DNA of 64,000 nucleotides from positions 62,001-126,000 of the forward strand of contig NZ_BOOF01000027.1 of the NCBI RefSeq assembly GCF_016863095.1. Reading direction: 5' to 3'. The first letter of the stretch is position 1. The number at the start of each line of letters is the position of its first letter. The notes below the pieces were generated by a model. The model was not told the DNA's origin. It worked only from the letters and a program-made list of their open reading frames with translations, and did not search any database. This document shows, piece after piece, positions 26,741 to 37,254 of this stretch. The position numbers and the translations under genes are program-made. Origin of the DNA: Microbispora siamensis (GTDB lineage Bacteria > Actinomycetota > Actinomycetes > Streptosporangiales > Streptosporangiaceae).

Positions 26741-27696
26741 GCCTCCCCCTGCTGCCTGAGCGCGCGCCGGTAGACCGTGGCCATGACGACGAGCAGCGCG
26801 AGGATCACCATGCCCCAGGCGGCGGAGCCCGAGTAGTTCCTGATGCCCTCGAACGCCTGGCGGTAGGCGTACGTCACGAGGATCTCCGTGGCTCCGCCCG
26901 GTCCTCCCTTGGTCAGCAGGAAGATGACCGGGAACTGGTTGAACGTCCAGATCGTGCCGAGCAGGACGACCGTGCTCGACACCGGGCGCAGGCCCGGCAG
27001 CGTGATGTGACGGAAGCGCTGCCAGGGCGTGGCGCCGTCCACCTCGGCGGCCTCGTGCAACTCGCGCGGGATGGCCTGCAGGCCGCCGAGCAGCGCGAGC
27101 ATCATGAACGGCACGCCCAGCCACACGTTGCAGGCGATCACCGAGACCTTGGCCCAGAACGGGTCGTCCAGCCAGCTGATCCCGGCGAACCCGGCGGCCC
27201 GCAGCATGGCGTTGACCACGCCGAACTCGCCGTTCAGCAGGTAGCGCCAGATGAAGGCGGACACGAAGGCCGGCACGGCCCAGGGCAGGACGAGCAGGAT
27301 GCGATAGAGCGACCGCAGCCGCATGGGCCGGTTCAGCAGCATCGCCAGGCCGAGGCCGATGCTCACGTGCAGGGCGACGCACACCACGGTCCACACGACC
27401 GTCCAGGTCAGCCGGCCGAGGAACTCCGAGGACGTGAGGATGTCGGCGTAGTTCTTCAGGCCCACGAACTCGTAGGTGGACGGGATGACGTTCATCCCGA
27501 TCGTGCGGCCCATGTTGCCCTCGGTCGCGTCGGTGAGCGACAGGTACACGCCTCGCACGAGCGGGTAGCCGACCAGCACCAGCATCACGATGACGACCGG
27601 CGCGATCATCGCCCAGGCGTACCAGTGACGCGACAGGAGGCGCCGCGCCCCGGAACGGGGCGCGGCCCTTCTCGTCGCGACGACGTCAGCCGTCAT
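26734..27696 (-). CDS. malF: Maltose-type ABC transporter permease, MalF
   Basis: 320 residues, with a first membrane helix WAMIAPVVIVMLVLVGYPLV and the EAA loop HEAAEVDGATPWQRFRHITL. Starts 3 nt after the binding-protein stop codon. Partner of MalG in the membrane channel. Unlike E. coli MalF it has no large periplasmic insert, the normal state in Gram-positive bacteria. Confidence 0.9.
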   Translation of the reverse strand: MTADVVATRRAAPRSGARRLLSRHWYAWAMIAPVVIVMLVLVGYPLVRGVYLSLTDATEGNMGRTIGMNVIPSTYEFVGLKNYADILTSSEFLGRLTWTVVWTVVCVALHVSIGLGLAMLLNRPMRLRSLYRILLVLPWAVPAFVSAFIWRYLLNGEFGVVNAMLRAAGFAGISWLDDPFWAKVSVIACNVWLGVPFMMLALLGGLQAIPRELHEAAEVDGATPWQRFRHITLPGLRPVSSTVVLLGTIWTFNQFPVIFLLTKGGPGGATEILVTYAYRQAFEGIRNYSGSAAWGMVILALLVVMATVYRRALRQQGEAW

Positions 27697-27699
27697 GTC

Positions 27700-28995
27700 C
27701 TACAGGCTCCAGCCCTTGAGGATGCCCTGGTAGGCGGTGGCGACGTCCTTGAGCATGGGCTCGGTCGTCGTCTGCCCGCCGGCGAGCTTCTGGTAGCCCT
27801 CGACCAGCGGCTGGAACAGCGAGGCGGCCTCGGGGATCCACGGACGCTCGACGGCCGTCTCCATCGGCTTCGCCCACTGGGCGATCTTCGGGTTGGCCGT
27901 GGCCTCGGAGGCGCTGTAGGCGGGCTGGCGGGTCGGCAGCAGGCCGAGCTTGCCGGCGATCTTCGCCTGGCTCTCCGCGCTGTCCATGAACTGGACGAAC
28001 AGGTAGGACGCGTCCAGGTTCTTCGAGCCCGCGTACACGGTGTAGTCGTGGCCGCCCAGCGGCGAGCCCGCCTTCGCCGAGCCGGCCGGGACCGGGGCGA
28101 CACCGAAGTTGTCCGGGTTGTCCTTGAACACCTTGCCACCGAGGTTGTCGGCGTTCGACCACGGGCCGTTGAAGATCATCGCGACCTTGCCGTCCTTGAA
28201 CGCGGTCTCGGCGTTCGTGTAGCTGTCCTGCAGCGCGGGCTTGACGGCGGCGCCGGACGTGATCAGGTCCTCGACGATCTTCACCCCCGCCACGCTCTGC
28301 GGGGACGAGATCGTGATCTTCTTGTTCTGGACGTCGACGAAGTCGCCGCCCTCGCCATAGATGAACGGAAGCAGGAAGTAGGCGTCCACGTTCAGGGCGA
28401 GGCCGCCCGCTCCGGTCTTCGACTTGACGTCGAGCGCCACCTTCTTGAGGTCGGCCATCGTCGCCGGAGGCTCGTCGTAGCCCGCCTTCTTCAGTAGTTC
28501 CTTGTTGTACAGGAGGCCGAGGGTGTCCGTCACCTGCGGCACGCCGTACGTCTTGCCGTTGTACTTACCGCTGGCGGCCGGGACGGGCAGGAACTCCTCG
28601 GGCTTGTCGACCGCGGGGGTGCCGTCGAGCGGCGCGAGGTAGCCGAGCGAGGCGAACTCCGCGACCCAGCCCACGTCGGTGCGCAGGACGTCGGGCGCGC
28701 CGGAACCGGACTGCGCGGCGGTCTTGAACTTGTCCCGCGCGTCCGCGAACGGCACGTTGACGTAGTTGACCTTGATCTTCGGATATTTGGCCTCGAAGTC
28801 CTTGATGATCTCCTGGAAGACCGGGCCCTCGGTCGTGGCGTCCGAGGTGTCCCACCAGGTGACCGTGCCGGACACCTCGGCGGGGGCGGCGCTCTTGGCC
28901 GGGGACGATCCGGCGTCGCCGGAACCGTCGCCACAGGCGGTGACCGCCAAAGCGAGCGCCGCGGCCACCGCCGCGGACGTGAGGACTCGCCTCAT
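27700..28995 (-). CDS. malE: Maltodextrin-binding lipoprotein, MalE
   Basis: 431 residues. Signal peptide with lipobox LAVTAC, so Cys21 is lipidated after cleavage, followed by a Ser/Ala/Gly linker. Family-1 solute-binding fold, with VTWWDTSD, the IKVNYVNVPF strand, and AFKDGKVAMIFNGPWS typical of maltose-binding proteins. AAGGAG RBS. First gene of malE-malF-malG-alpha-glucosidase-lacI; its promoter region contains an AACTTTCAGCAA element shared with the amylopullulanase promoter. Confidence 0.92.
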   Translation of the reverse strand: MRRVLTSAAVAAALALAVTACGDGSGDAGSSPAKSAAPAEVSGTVTWWDTSDATTEGPVFQEIIKDFEAKYPKIKVNYVNVPFADARDKFKTAAQSGSGAPDVLRTDVGWVAEFASLGYLAPLDGTPAVDKPEEFLPVPAASGKYNGKTYGVPQVTDTLGLLYNKELLKKAGYDEPPATMADLKKVALDVKSKTGAGGLALNVDAYFLLPFIYGEGGDFVDVQNKKITISSPQSVAGVKIVEDLITSGAAVKPALQDSYTNAETAFKDGKVAMIFNGPWSNADNLGGKVFKDNPDNFGVAPVPAGSAKAGSPLGGHDYTVYAGSKNLDASYLFVQFMDSAESQAKIAGKLGLLPTRQPAYSASEATANPKIAQWAKPMETAVERPWIPEAASLFQPLVEGYQKLAGGQTTTEPMLKDVATAYQGILKGWSL

Positions 28996-29308
28996 CTGCG
29001 TCGCACTCCTTGCTCAGGGGGATTTGAGCGGAACGTAACAGGGGTGCGAACGGGATGAAAGGTCTTACAGAAACTTTCAGCAATTTCGTTACATTTGACG
29101 CCTCCCAGAGGGGCGCGGGGAGGTCACGGCGCGACCCTGACAACCGTCTTTAGCAAGGGGAAAGTTAGGAGTAACGAGATGTTGCATGTAGATGCCGGAT
29201 CTTTCACGACACGTATGGACACGAGTGCCCGCGACGCGATGTACTACCTCATCATTCACACCGAAGGCTGGGGATCCGGGCGTGCCTGCCCGGGAGGAAC
29301 GAGCGCGC
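28996..29308. promoter_or_regulatory. Divergent malE / ABC-ATPase control region with operator-like element
   Basis: 313 bp between the divergent genes. AACTTTCAGCAA lies at 29072-29083; a copy with one change (AACTTGCAGCAA) occurs at 31301-31312 before the amylopullulanase gene. The region around 29040-29200 is distinctly AT-richer than its surroundings. A possible short ORF with a good RBS starts at 29179. Candidate site of the LacI-family regulator. Confidence 0.5.
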
Positions 29309-29400
29309 ATGAGCACCGTCGTCCTCGACAACGTGACGAAGATCTACCCGGGGGGGTACCTCGCGGTCGACCGCATGAACCTGCGCGCGGACGAGGGTGA
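29179..29400 (+). CDS. Possible short upstream ORF overlapping the ABC ATPase start
   Basis: 73 codons from ATG 29179, with TTAGGAG 8-9 nt upstream, a better RBS than many genes here. The first ~32 residues (MLHVDAGSFTTRMDTSARD, then AMYYLIIHTEGWG) look protein-like; the rest is the out-of-frame shadow of the ATPase. It overlaps the ATPase start at 29309, so translation of one could affect the other. No homologue recognised; could be spurious. Confidence 0.25.
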   Translation: MLHVDAGSFTTRMDTSARDAMYYLIIHTEGWGSGRACPGGTSAHEHRRPRQRDEDLPGGVPRGRPHEPARGRG

Positions 29401-30580
29401 GCTCCTCGTCCTGCTGGGGCCGTCGGGCTGCGGGAAGTCCACACTGCTGCGCATGATCGCGGGCCTGGAGGAGATCACCTCCGGCGACCTGTGGCTGGGC
29501 GGGCAGCTCGCCAACCACCTCGCGCCCCGTGACCGGGACGTCGCGATGGTCTTCCAGAACGGCGCGCTGTATCCCCACCGGACGGTGCGCGGCAACCTGT
29601 CGTTCCCGCTGGAGATCGCCAAGGCCGACCCCACGATGGTCAAGCAGCGGGTCGTCGAGCTGTCGCGCGCGCTGCACATCGACGAGACGCTCGACCGGCG
29701 GCCGGGCACGCTGTCGGGCGGCCAGCGCCAGCGCGTGGCGATGGGCCGCGCGATCGTGCGCCAGCCCTCGCTGTTCCTGATGGACGAGCCGCTGTCCAAC
29801 CTGGACGCCGGCATGCGCACCGAGTTGCGCATGGAGATCTCGTCGCTGGTGCGCGCCCTCGGCGTCACCACCATCTACGTGACGCACGACCAGGTCGAGG
29901 CCCTCACGCTGGCCGACCGCATCGCCATCATGAACCGGGGCGTGCTGCAGGACCTCGGCACCCCGGCGCAGGTCTACAACGACCCCGCGACCGCGTTCAC
30001 CGCCGCGTTCCTCAACTCCCAGCAGCTCAACCTGCTCGCGGCGACCGTGCGTACCCCGCAGAACCAGTTCATCATGCTCGACTTCGGCCCTCACCAGATC
30101 ACGATGCCCTGGACCGATCCACGGGCGTACGCGGTGTCGCAGCACACCGGCATGCAGATCATCGTGGGGATCCGGCCGGACGGGCTGGTGCCGGTGCCGG
30201 AGCGGACGGAGGGCCCGACCTTCTTCGGCCGGGTCAGGACGCTGGAGTATCACGGCCACGAGTGGCTGGCCTACCTGGAGGCCGGGATCCCTGCCGTCAA
30301 CGTGCCGGAGCCGCCGGACCGCCGCCAGATGAACGGCGCGGGAGGCGGCGGCAAGGCGCGGTCGATGATGCGCCGCCTGCTGAACGGCGCGGCCGCGGTG
30401 GAGGAGGAGCAGCCGCCGCCGCTCTCGCAGTCGGGCACGCACCGCCGCGCGGACCTGATCGTCAGGCTCGGCAACCGGCCCGTGTGGCGCGCGGGCGACG
30501 CCGGCCGGGTCGCCGTGGACGTCTCCCGGCTCATGCTGTTCACGATGGACGGCACCCGCATCGACCCGCCGCGCCGCTGA
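29309..30580 (+). CDS. Sugar ABC transporter ATP-binding protein (UgpC/MsmK/MsiK type)
   Basis: 423 residues. Walker A GPSGCGKST, Q-loop VFQNGALYPH, signature LSGGQRQRVAMGRA, Walker B LFLMDEPLSNLD and switch His in THDQVEA; a C-terminal TOBE-like domain follows from ~235. It is longer than MsiK (about 378) because of a Gly/Met/Pro/Gln-rich insert around 340-385. Divergent from malE. Neither the MalEFG nor the CebEFG operon includes an ATPase, so this may energise one or both, as MsiK does in Streptomyces. GGAGG is 11 nt before the ATG. Confidence 0.88.
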   Translation: MSTVVLDNVTKIYPGGYLAVDRMNLRADEGELLVLLGPSGCGKSTLLRMIAGLEEITSGDLWLGGQLANHLAPRDRDVAMVFQNGALYPHRTVRGNLSFPLEIAKADPTMVKQRVVELSRALHIDETLDRRPGTLSGGQRQRVAMGRAIVRQPSLFLMDEPLSNLDAGMRTELRMEISSLVRALGVTTIYVTHDQVEALTLADRIAIMNRGVLQDLGTPAQVYNDPATAFTAAFLNSQQLNLLAATVRTPQNQFIMLDFGPHQITMPWTDPRAYAVSQHTGMQIIVGIRPDGLVPVPERTEGPTFFGRVRTLEYHGHEWLAYLEAGIPAVNVPEPPDRRQMNGAGGGGKARSMMRRLLNGAAAVEEEQPPPLSQSGTHRRADLIVRLGNRPVWRAGDAGRVAVDVSRLMLFTMDGTRIDPPRR

Positions 30581-30586
30581 CACCCC

Positions 30587-31204
30587 TCAGACCGGCCGGC
30601 TGACGCCGCCGGCCAGCACGGAGACGATCGCCACCAGGCGGACGATCTTGTCCAGCTCCGCCCGATGGAACGCGGGCCCCTGCGAGCGGGCCACCACCAG
30701 GTGGACGCCGTCCATCGGCACGCTCGCCAGGTGCAGCCCGCCCTCCTCGAACGCCGAGGCGCGCAGCGGGGTGAGCTCGGCCGCGGGCACCTTCTCCGGG
30801 GCCTGCCAGCTCCCGTGGACGATCGTGCCGTCGGCCGAGTCGACCGCCACCGCCCACTCGGCGCTGACCAAGTCGGGCACGGCGTCGACGAGGGTGACGT
30901 ACGCCCGGTCTGGGTCCGCGGCGACGTGGCCGAGCAGGTCGTAGTCGGGGGTCGATCCGGGCACCTCACGGGTCGGCCACACGGCCTCCACCCGCGCGCC
31001 GGGGACCACGCCGATCCGCTCGCGCAGCTCGCCGGGCTCGAACACGCCCGACCAGGAGACGGTGAAGTCGTCCACCGCGCGGCCCGCCTGCCGTTCCAGC
31101 ACGGTGACCTGCAGGATGTCCGCGCCCATGACCCCGAACGCGCGCGCCACCTGGCCGAGCACCCCAGGCCGGTCGGGGAGCGAGACCCGCAGCCGCAGCA
31201 GCAT
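30587..31204 (-). CDS. ACT-domain protein
   Basis: 205 residues from ATG 31204, which has a near-perfect AAGGAGGT site. The N-terminal ACT domain (LRLRVSLPDRPGVLGQVARA, FGVMGADILQVTVLE) normally binds an amino acid. The rest (about 90-205) is a second conserved region with VTLVDAVPDLVSAEWAVAVD and no known motif. It converges with the ATPase gene (6-bp gap) and is divergent from the amylopullulanase. Regulatory or sensing role inferred; ligand unknown. Confidence 0.8.
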   Translation of the reverse strand: MLLRLRVSLPDRPGVLGQVARAFGVMGADILQVTVLERQAGRAVDDFTVSWSGVFEPGELRERIGVVPGARVEAVWPTREVPGSTPDYDLLGHVAADPDRAYVTLVDAVPDLVSAEWAVAVDSADGTIVHGSWQAPEKVPAAELTPLRASAFEEGGLHLASVPMDGVHLVVARSQGPAFHRAELDKIVRLVAIVSVLAGGVSRPV

Positions 31205-31284
31205 CCCCACCACCTCCTTCTCGTGCGACACCAACAGTGTCGGACACAGGTTTCACGGCTGTTACGCGGGTGGGTCACGGAATG

Positions 31285-31312
31285 GCTGCAATGTTTCTGG
31301 AACTTGCAGCAA
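31285..31312 (+). promoter_or_regulatory. Operator-like inverted repeat before the amylopullulanase gene
   Basis: GCTGCAA (31285-31291) and TTGCAGC (31304-31310) are perfect 7-bp arms around a 12-bp spacer. The right arm lies in AACTTGCAGCAA, the element also found (one change) before malE at 29072-29083. Fits a LacI-family maltose operator. Confidence 0.6.
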
Positions 31313-31352
31313 AGTCTTGCGGGAGCCGGGGCCCGACAGTAGCTTCCGGGCC

Positions 31353-34300
31353 ATGGTGACCCCCCAGCACCGGCGTACGCGCGTGCCCATAGCGCTGTCC
31401 ACCGTCGCGGCACTCGCCGCCGCGCTCATCGCCTTCCCCCTGACCTCTCCCCCGGCGGCGTCGGCCCTGGTTTCGGCAGGCACGGTCGCGGCGAGCGCGG
31501 CCGCGGGCGCCGTCGCGGCCGGCGCGCCGTCCGACGCCGAGCTCGCCCGCGACGCCCTCCGCACGGACCTGTCCCGCGAGCGGCTGTACTTCGCGATGAC
31601 CGACAGGTTCGCCGACGGCGACCCCTCCAACAACCGGGGCGGGCTGTCCGGCGACCGCCTGACGACCGGCTTCGACCCTGCGGACAAGGGCTTCTACCAG
31701 GGCGGCGACCTCGCGGGCCTGATCGGGAAGCTCGACTACATCAAGGGCCTGGGCAGCACGGCCATCTGGCTCACGCCGTCGTTCAAGAACCGGCCCGTGC
31801 AGGGCACGGGTGCGAACGCCAGCGCCGGCTACCACGGCTACTGGATCACCGACTTCACCAGGATCGACCCGCACCTCGGCACCAACGCGCAGATGAAGAG
31901 CCTCGTCAAGGAGGCCCACAAGCGCGGCATGAAGGTGTTCTTCGACATCATCACCAACCACACCGCCGACCTCATCGACTACGCCGAGAAGACGTACGGC
32001 TATCGCGGCAAGGCGGCCTACCCCTACGTGGACGCCTCCGGCCGGGCCTTCGACGACCGCGACTACGCCCTGCGCGACGACTTCCCGAAGGTCACCGCCG
32101 AGTCGTTCCCCTACACGCCGGTGGTGACGGCCCCCTCGAAGGTGCCGTCCTGGCTGAACGACCCGACGATGTACCACAACCGGGGCGACTCGACCTTCTC
32201 CGGCGAAAGCTCCGAGTACGGCGACTTCTCCGGACTCGACGACCTGTGGACCGAGCGGCCCGAGGTCGTGAAGGGCATGACCGACATCTACAGGACGTGG
32301 GTCAGGGAGACCGGCATCGACGGCTTCCGGATCGACACCGCCAAGCACGTCAACATGGAGTTCTGGCAGCGCTTCGCGCCCGCCCTGCACGGCTACGCCG
32401 CCAAGCTCGGCAACGACAGGTTCTTCATGTTCGGCGAGGTCTACAGCTCCGACCCGGCGTTCGAGAGCCGCTACACCACCACCGGCACGCTCGACGCCAC
32501 GCTGGACTTCGGCTTCCAGGAGGCGGCGCGCTCGTACGCGAGCGGCGGCGACGCCGCGAGCCTCGGCAGGCTGTACGCCGCCGACGACTACTTCACCGAC
32601 GCCGACTCCAACGCCTCCTCGCTGCCGACGTTCCTCGGCAACCACGACATGGGCCGGATCGGCTACTTCCTCGAACAGGACGACCCCTCGGCGGACGACG
32701 CCACCCTGCTCGCCCGCGACCGCCTGGCCCACCAGCTCATGTACCTGACCCGCGGCCAGCCGGTCGTGTACTACGGCGACGAGCAGGGCTTCACCGGCGG
32801 CGGGGGCGACAAGGACGCCCGGCAGCCGATGTTCGCCTCGAAGACGGCCGACTACCTCGACGACGACCTCATCGGCACCACCGCCACCCACGCGACCGCC
32901 AACTTCGTCACCACCCATCCCCTCTACACCTCGATCGCCGAGCTGGCCCGGCTGCGCGACCGCTATCCGGCACTGGCCGACGGCGCCCAGATCGTGCGGC
33001 TGGCGAGCGGCAACGTGTTCGCGTTCTCCCGGATCGCCGCCAAGGAACGGGTCGAGTTCGTCGTGGCGCTCAACAACGGCGCGGCGGCGAAGACCGTCCA
33101 GATCCCGACGTACTCCCCCGGCGCCTCGTTCACCCAGGTCTACGGTCCTCAGGTGGATGGCAGGGTGCAACGGCTGACCGGCGCGGCCGACGGGACGCTG
33201 GCCGTGACCGTGCCGCCGCTGTCGGCCGTCGTCTACCGCGCGGACAAGGCCCTGGCCGCTCCGGCCGGTGCGCCGGAGATCTCCCTCACGCTGCCCGGCG
33301 AGGCGCTGCGCGGCACGGCCGCCGACGGCAGAGTGGCGATCTCCGCCGAGGTGCCCGGTGACGGGTTCGCACAGGTCACCTTCGCCGTCAAGGCCGGGGA
33401 CGCGCCGTGGCGGGTGCTCGGCACCGACGACGCCCCCAACGGCCACATTTACCGGATATTTCATGATCTGACCGGTGTGCCCGAGGGCACACCGCTCACG
33501 TACAAGGCCGTCGTCAAGGACGCGGCGGGCCGGTACGCGGGCGCCACGGCGACGGCGACGGCCGGGCCGGAGCCCGCGGAGGAGGAGCCGGGCGCGGTCA
33601 AGCGCGACCACCTCGTGGTCCACTACAAGCGCGAGAGCGGCGACTACGACGGCTGGGGCCTGCACGCCTGGGGCGACATCGACCAGACGGTCGAGTGGGG
33701 GTCCCCCGTCGCCTTCGAGGGCGAGGACGCGTTCGGCCGCTTCGCCTGGCTCAAGCTGAAGCCGGGGGCCACCGAGGTCGGGCTGATCACCCACAGGGGC
33801 GACACCAAGGACCAGGGCGACCGGATGGTCGACCCGGCCCGTACGGGGGAGGTGTGGCTCGTGGAGGGCAGGCCGGACGTGTACGCCTCCCGGGCCGCCG
33901 CCGAGGGGTACGCCACGATCCACTACCGCCGCCCGGACGGCGCGTACGCCGGCTGGGGCCTGCACCTGTGGGGCGACGCGCTCGCCGACGGCGCGGGCAC
34001 CGAGTGGGGCGCGCCGCGTCCGCCCGACGGGACCGACGCGTTCGGGCCCTTCTGGCGGGTGCCGCTGAAGAACGCCGACGCCCCGCTGAACTACATCATC
34101 CACAAGGGCGACACGAAGGATCCCGGGCCCGACCAGTCGTTCGTGCCGGCCGGGCAGCCCGAGGCTTACGTGAACTCGGGCGGGACGGCGATCCACGGCA
34201 GCGCGGCGGCGGCGCGGAACGTCGCGGTGCTGCACTACCACCGCGCCGACGGCGACTACGACGGCTGGGGCCTGCACTTCTGGGGCGACGCGTCCGGCTC

Positions 34301-37100
34301 GGTCGAGTGGGGCGACCCGCTGAAGCCGGCCGGGACCGACGCCTTCGGCGTGTACTTCGAGGTGCCGCTGAAACAGGACGCGAAGACGCTCGGCTGGATC
34401 ATCCACAAGGGTGATCAGAAGGACCAGCAGGCCGACCAGGCCCTGGATCTCGGCGTGACCGGCCACGAGGTGTGGAAACTGTCAGGTGTGGACGGATACC
34501 TGCTGCCGCAGCCCGCGGCCACCGGGGCGGACGCCGACCTGGCCAAGGCCACGGCCCAGTGGATCGACCGGGACACGGTCGCGTGGAAGGGCAAGGTCGC
34601 CGCGGCGAACCACTACGCGCTGGCCTACTCCCCCAAGGGCGACATCGCGTACGAGAAGGGCGACCTGACCGGGGACGTCCATCTCATCCGGCTGATGTCC
34701 GGGGCGCTCAGCGACGCGCAGAAGGCCGCGTGGCCGCATCTGGCGGCGTACGGCGCGCTGAAGGTGGATCCCCGCGACGCCGGCCTCGTCCGCGACGCGC
34801 TGCGCGGCCAGGTCGTGGCGATCGAGCGCGGGCCCTCCGGCGCGCTGCTGACCGCCACCGGCGTGCAGATCCCCGGCGTCCTCGACGACCTCTACGCCGG
34901 GGCCGCCGAGGTCCCGCTCGGCCCCACCGGCCGCGGCGGGCTCGCGGTGTGGGCGCCGACCGCGCAGAAGGTCGAGCTGGCCCTCTACGACGGCCCGTCC
35001 GCCGACCGCAGGACGGTCCACCGCATGCGCAGGGACGACGCGACGGGCGTGTGGTCGATCGACGGCCCGGCGTCGTGGCGGGGCAGGTACTACACCTACC
35101 TCGTCACCGTCTACGCCCCGGCCGCCGGGAAGATCGTGACCAACGAGGTGACCGATCCCTACAGCCTGTCGGTCTCGGCGGGCTCGGGGCGCAGCCAGAT
35201 CGTCGACCTGGACGACCGGTCGCTGCGGCCCGAGGGGTGGACGGGCCTGAAGAAGCCCCCGGCGGTGCGCCAGGACCGGGCGTCGATCTACGAGCTGCAC
35301 GTGCGCGACTTCTCGGCCTCCGACGCCACCGTGCCGGCCGCCGAACGCGGCACGTACAAGGCGTTCACCGAGACCGGCAGCGCCGGGATGACCGAGCTGC
35401 GGAGCCTGGCGAAGGACGGGCTGACCCACGTCCACCTGCTGCCGGCCTTCGACTTCGCCACCGTGCCCGACCGGAAGGCCGACCGCACCGAGCCCGGCTG
35501 CGACCTGGCCGCGCTGCCGCCCGACTCCGACCGGCAGCAGGCGTGCGTCGCGGAGACGGCCGCGAAGGACTCGTTCAACTGGGGCTACGACCCGCTGCAC
35601 TACACCGTGCCGGAGGGCTCGTACGCGACCGACCCGGACCGGAGGATCAAGGAGTTCCGCGAGATGGTCGCGGGGCTCAACGGCGCGGGCCTGCGGGTGG
35701 TCATGGACGTCGTCTACAACCACACCCACGCCGCAGGGCAGGACCCCACGAGCGTGCTCGACCGCGTCGTCCCCGGCTACTACCACCGGCTCATGGACGA
35801 CGGCACGGTGGCCACCTCCACCTGCTGCGCGAACACCGCACCCGAGCACGCGATGATGGGCCGGCTCGTCGTCGACTCGATCGTCACCTGGGCGAAGGAG
35901 TACAAGGTCGACGGCTTCCGGTTCGACCTGATGGGCCACCACCCGAAGGCGAACATCCTGGCCGTGCGCAAGGCCCTCGACACGCTCACGCCCGAGAAGG
36001 ACGGCGTGGACGGCAAGTCGATCATGCTGTACGGCGAGGGCTGGAACTTCGGCGAGGTGGCCGACGGCGCCCGGTTCGAGCAGGCCACCCAGGCCAACAT
36101 GGCGGGCACCGGGATCGGCACGTTCAGCGACCGGCTGCGCGACGCCGTGCGCGGCGGCACGCCGTTCGACGCGGACCCCGGCGTCCGGGGCTTCGGCTCC
36201 GGCCTGGGCGATGAGCCCGGCGACCGCCTCGCGCACTACGAGGACCTGGTCAAGCTCGGGCTCGCGGGCAACCTGCGCGACTTCACGTTCACCGGGTCGT
36301 CCGGAAAGCCCGTCAAGGGGTCCGAGGTGGACTACAACGGCAGCCCCGCCGGGTACGCCGCCACGCCCGGCGACACGGTGACCTACGTGGACGCCCACGA
36401 CAACGAGACGCTGTTCGACGCGCTCGCCTACAAGCTGCCCAAGGACACCCCGATGGCCGACCGGGTCAGGATGCAGTCGCTGTCGCTGGCGACGGTCCTG
36501 CTCGGCCAGGGCACCGCGTTCGTCCACGCCGGCAGCGAGCGGCTGCGGTCGAAGTCGCTCGACCGCAACTCCTACGACTCGGGCGACTGGTTCAACCGCC
36601 TCCTGTGGGACTGCCGCCAGGGCAACGGCTTCGGCGGCGGCCTGCCGCCCGCGAAGGACAACGAGGCGCGCTGGCCGTACGCGCGGCCCCTGCTGGCCGA
36701 CCCCGCGCTGCGGCCCGACTGCGCCGCGATCGGGTCGGCCCGGGCGAGGTTCGGCGAGTTCCTGCGGATCCGGTACTCCTCCCCCGCCTTCTCGCTGGGC
36801 TCCGCCGCGGAGATCGGCAGGCGGGTCTCCTTCCCGCCGTCCGGCGCCCCCGGAGTGATCGTCATGCGCATCGACGCCACCGGCGTCGATCCCGCGAACA
36901 AGGCGATCTACGTGGTGTTCAACGCCACCGGGAAGACCGCCGCACCCACCGTGCCCGCGCTCAAGGGCGCCCGGGTCGCGCTGCACCCCGTTCAGGCGGC
37001 GTCGGACGACCCGGTGGTCCGGCAGGCGTCGGCGGATCCGGCGACCGGCACGCTGACCGTGCCCGCCCGCACGGTCGCGGTGTTCACCGAGACACCTTAG
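31353..37100 (+). CDS. Secreted bifunctional amylopullulanase (GH13 amylase + GH13 pullulanase)
   Basis: 1915 residues. Signal peptide ~1-40. First GH13 domain (~60-640): [18 protein letters not shown] (Asp328), FGEVYSSD (Glu362), LGNHDMGR (Asp432). Three pullulanase-associated/CBM41-type starch-binding modules follow (~750-845, 850-950, 955-1055), each with HYxRxxGxYxGWGLHxWGD and IxHKGDxKD. A CBM48-like region (from ~1185, [19 protein letters not shown]) leads to the pullulanase domain: [21 protein letters not shown] (Asp1525), YGEGWNFGE (Glu1562), [11 protein letters not shown] (Asp1683). Cuts alpha-1,4 and alpha-1,6 bonds of starch/pullulan outside the cell, feeding MalEFG. ATG 31353; RBS weak. 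Similar two-headed enzymes occur in Streptomyces. Confidence 0.93.
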   Translation: MVTPQHRRTRVPIALSTVAALAAALIAFPLTSPPAASALVSAGTVAASAAAGAVAAGAPSDAELARDALRTDLSRERLYFAMTDRFADGDPSNNRGGLSGDRLTTGFDPADKGFYQGGDLAGLIGKLDYIKGLGSTAIWLTPSFKNRPVQGTGANASAGYHGYWITDFTRIDPHLGTNAQMKSLVKEAHKRGMKVFFDIITNHTADLIDYAEKTYGYRGKAAYPYVDASGRAFDDRDYALRDDFPKVTAESFPYTPVVTAPSKVPSWLNDPTMYHNRGDSTFSGESSEYGDFSGLDDLWTERPEVVKGMTDIYRTWVRETGIDGFRIDTAKHVNMEFWQRFAPALHGYAAKLGNDRFFMFGEVYSSDPAFESRYTTTGTLDATLDFGFQEAARSYASGGDAASLGRLYAADDYFTDADSNASSLPTFLGNHDMGRIGYFLEQDDPSADDATLLARDRLAHQLMYLTRGQPVVYYGDEQGFTGGGGDKDARQPMFASKTADYLDDDLIGTTATHATANFVTTHPLYTSIAELARLRDRYPALADGAQIVRLASGNVFAFSRIAAKERVEFVVALNNGAAAKTVQIPTYSPGASFTQVYGPQVDGRVQRLTGAADGTLAVTVPPLSAVVYRADKALAAPAGAPEISLTLPGEALRGTAADGRVAISAEVPGDGFAQVTFAVKAGDAPWRVLGTDDAPNGHIYRIFHDLTGVPEGTPLTYKAVVKDAAGRYAGATATATAGPEPAEEEPGAVKRDHLVVHYKRESGDYDGWGLHAWGDIDQTVEWGSPVAFEGEDAFGRFAWLKLKPGATEVGLITHRGDTKDQGDRMVDPARTGEVWLVEGRPDVYASRAAAEGYATIHYRRPDGAYAGWGLHLWGDALADGAGTEWGAPRPPDGTDAFGPFWRVPLKNADAPLNYIIHKGDTKDPGPDQSFVPAGQPEAYVNSGGTAIHGSAAAARNVAVLHYHRADGDYDGWGLHFWGDASGSVEWGDPLKPAGTDAFGVYFEVPLKQDAKTLGWIIHKGDQKDQQADQALDLGVTGHEVWKLSGVDGYLLPQPAATGADADLAKATAQWIDRDTVAWKGKVAAANHYALAYSPKGDIAYEKGDLTGDVHLIRLMSGALSDAQKAAWPHLAAYGALKVDPRDAGLVRDALRGQVVAIERGPSGALLTATGVQIPGVLDDLYAGAAEVPLGPTGRGGLAVWAPTAQKVELALYDGPSADRRTVHRMRRDDATGVWSIDGPASWRGRYYTYLVTVYAPAAGKIVTNEVTDPYSLSVSAGSGRSQIVDLDDRSLRPEGWTGLKKPPAVRQDRASIYELHVRDFSASDATVPAAERGTYKAFTETGSAGMTELRSLAKDGLTHVHLLPAFDFATVPDRKADRTEPGCDLAALPPDSDRQQACVAETAAKDSFNWGYDPLHYTVPEGSYATDPDRRIKEFREMVAGLNGAGLRVVMDVVYNHTHAAGQDPTSVLDRVVPGYYHRLMDDGTVATSTCCANTAPEHAMMGRLVVDSIVTWAKEYKVDGFRFDLMGHHPKANILAVRKALDTLTPEKDGVDGKSIMLYGEGWNFGEVADGARFEQATQANMAGTGIGTFSDRLRDAVRGGTPFDADPGVRGFGSGLGDEPGDRLAHYEDLVKLGLAGNLRDFTFTGSSGKPVKGSEVDYNGSPAGYAATPGDTVTYVDAHDNETLFDALAYKLPKDTPMADRVRMQSLSLATVLLGQGTAFVHAGSERLRSKSLDRNSYDSGDWFNRLLWDCRQGNGFGGGLPPAKDNEARWPYARPLLADPALRPDCAAIGSARARFGEFLRIRYSSPAFSLGSAAEIGRRVSFPPSGAPGVIVMRIDATGVDPANKAIYVVFNATGKTAAPTVPALKGARVALHPVQAASDDPVVRQASADPATGTLTVPARTVAVFTETP

Positions 37101-37127
37101 GGACGCGTAGGGACGCGTAGGGACGCC
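37098..37127 (+). repeat. Three 10-bp tandem repeats at the amylopullulanase stop codon
   Basis: TAGGGACGCG twice (37098-37107, 37108-37117) and a third near-copy. The stop codon TAG is the first three bases. Confidence 0.8.
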
Positions 37128-37131
37128 ATTG

Positions 37132-37172
37132 GAGTGCAACCGGGCGGCGGGCACCCGCGCCCGGTTGCACTC
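37132..37172 (+). terminator. Strong hairpin terminator after the amylopullulanase gene
   Basis: GAGTGCAACCGGGCG (37132-37146) pairs perfectly over 15 bp with CGCCCGGTTGCACTC (37158-37172), 11-nt loop. Confidence 0.85.
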
Positions 37173-37254
37173 GATGAGAGACTTTGAGCAACTTTGGGGT
37201 GAGCTTTTCGCTGTCGCGAGTTTCCCAAAAGATGACCATGAGTAGCCTCGGGTA

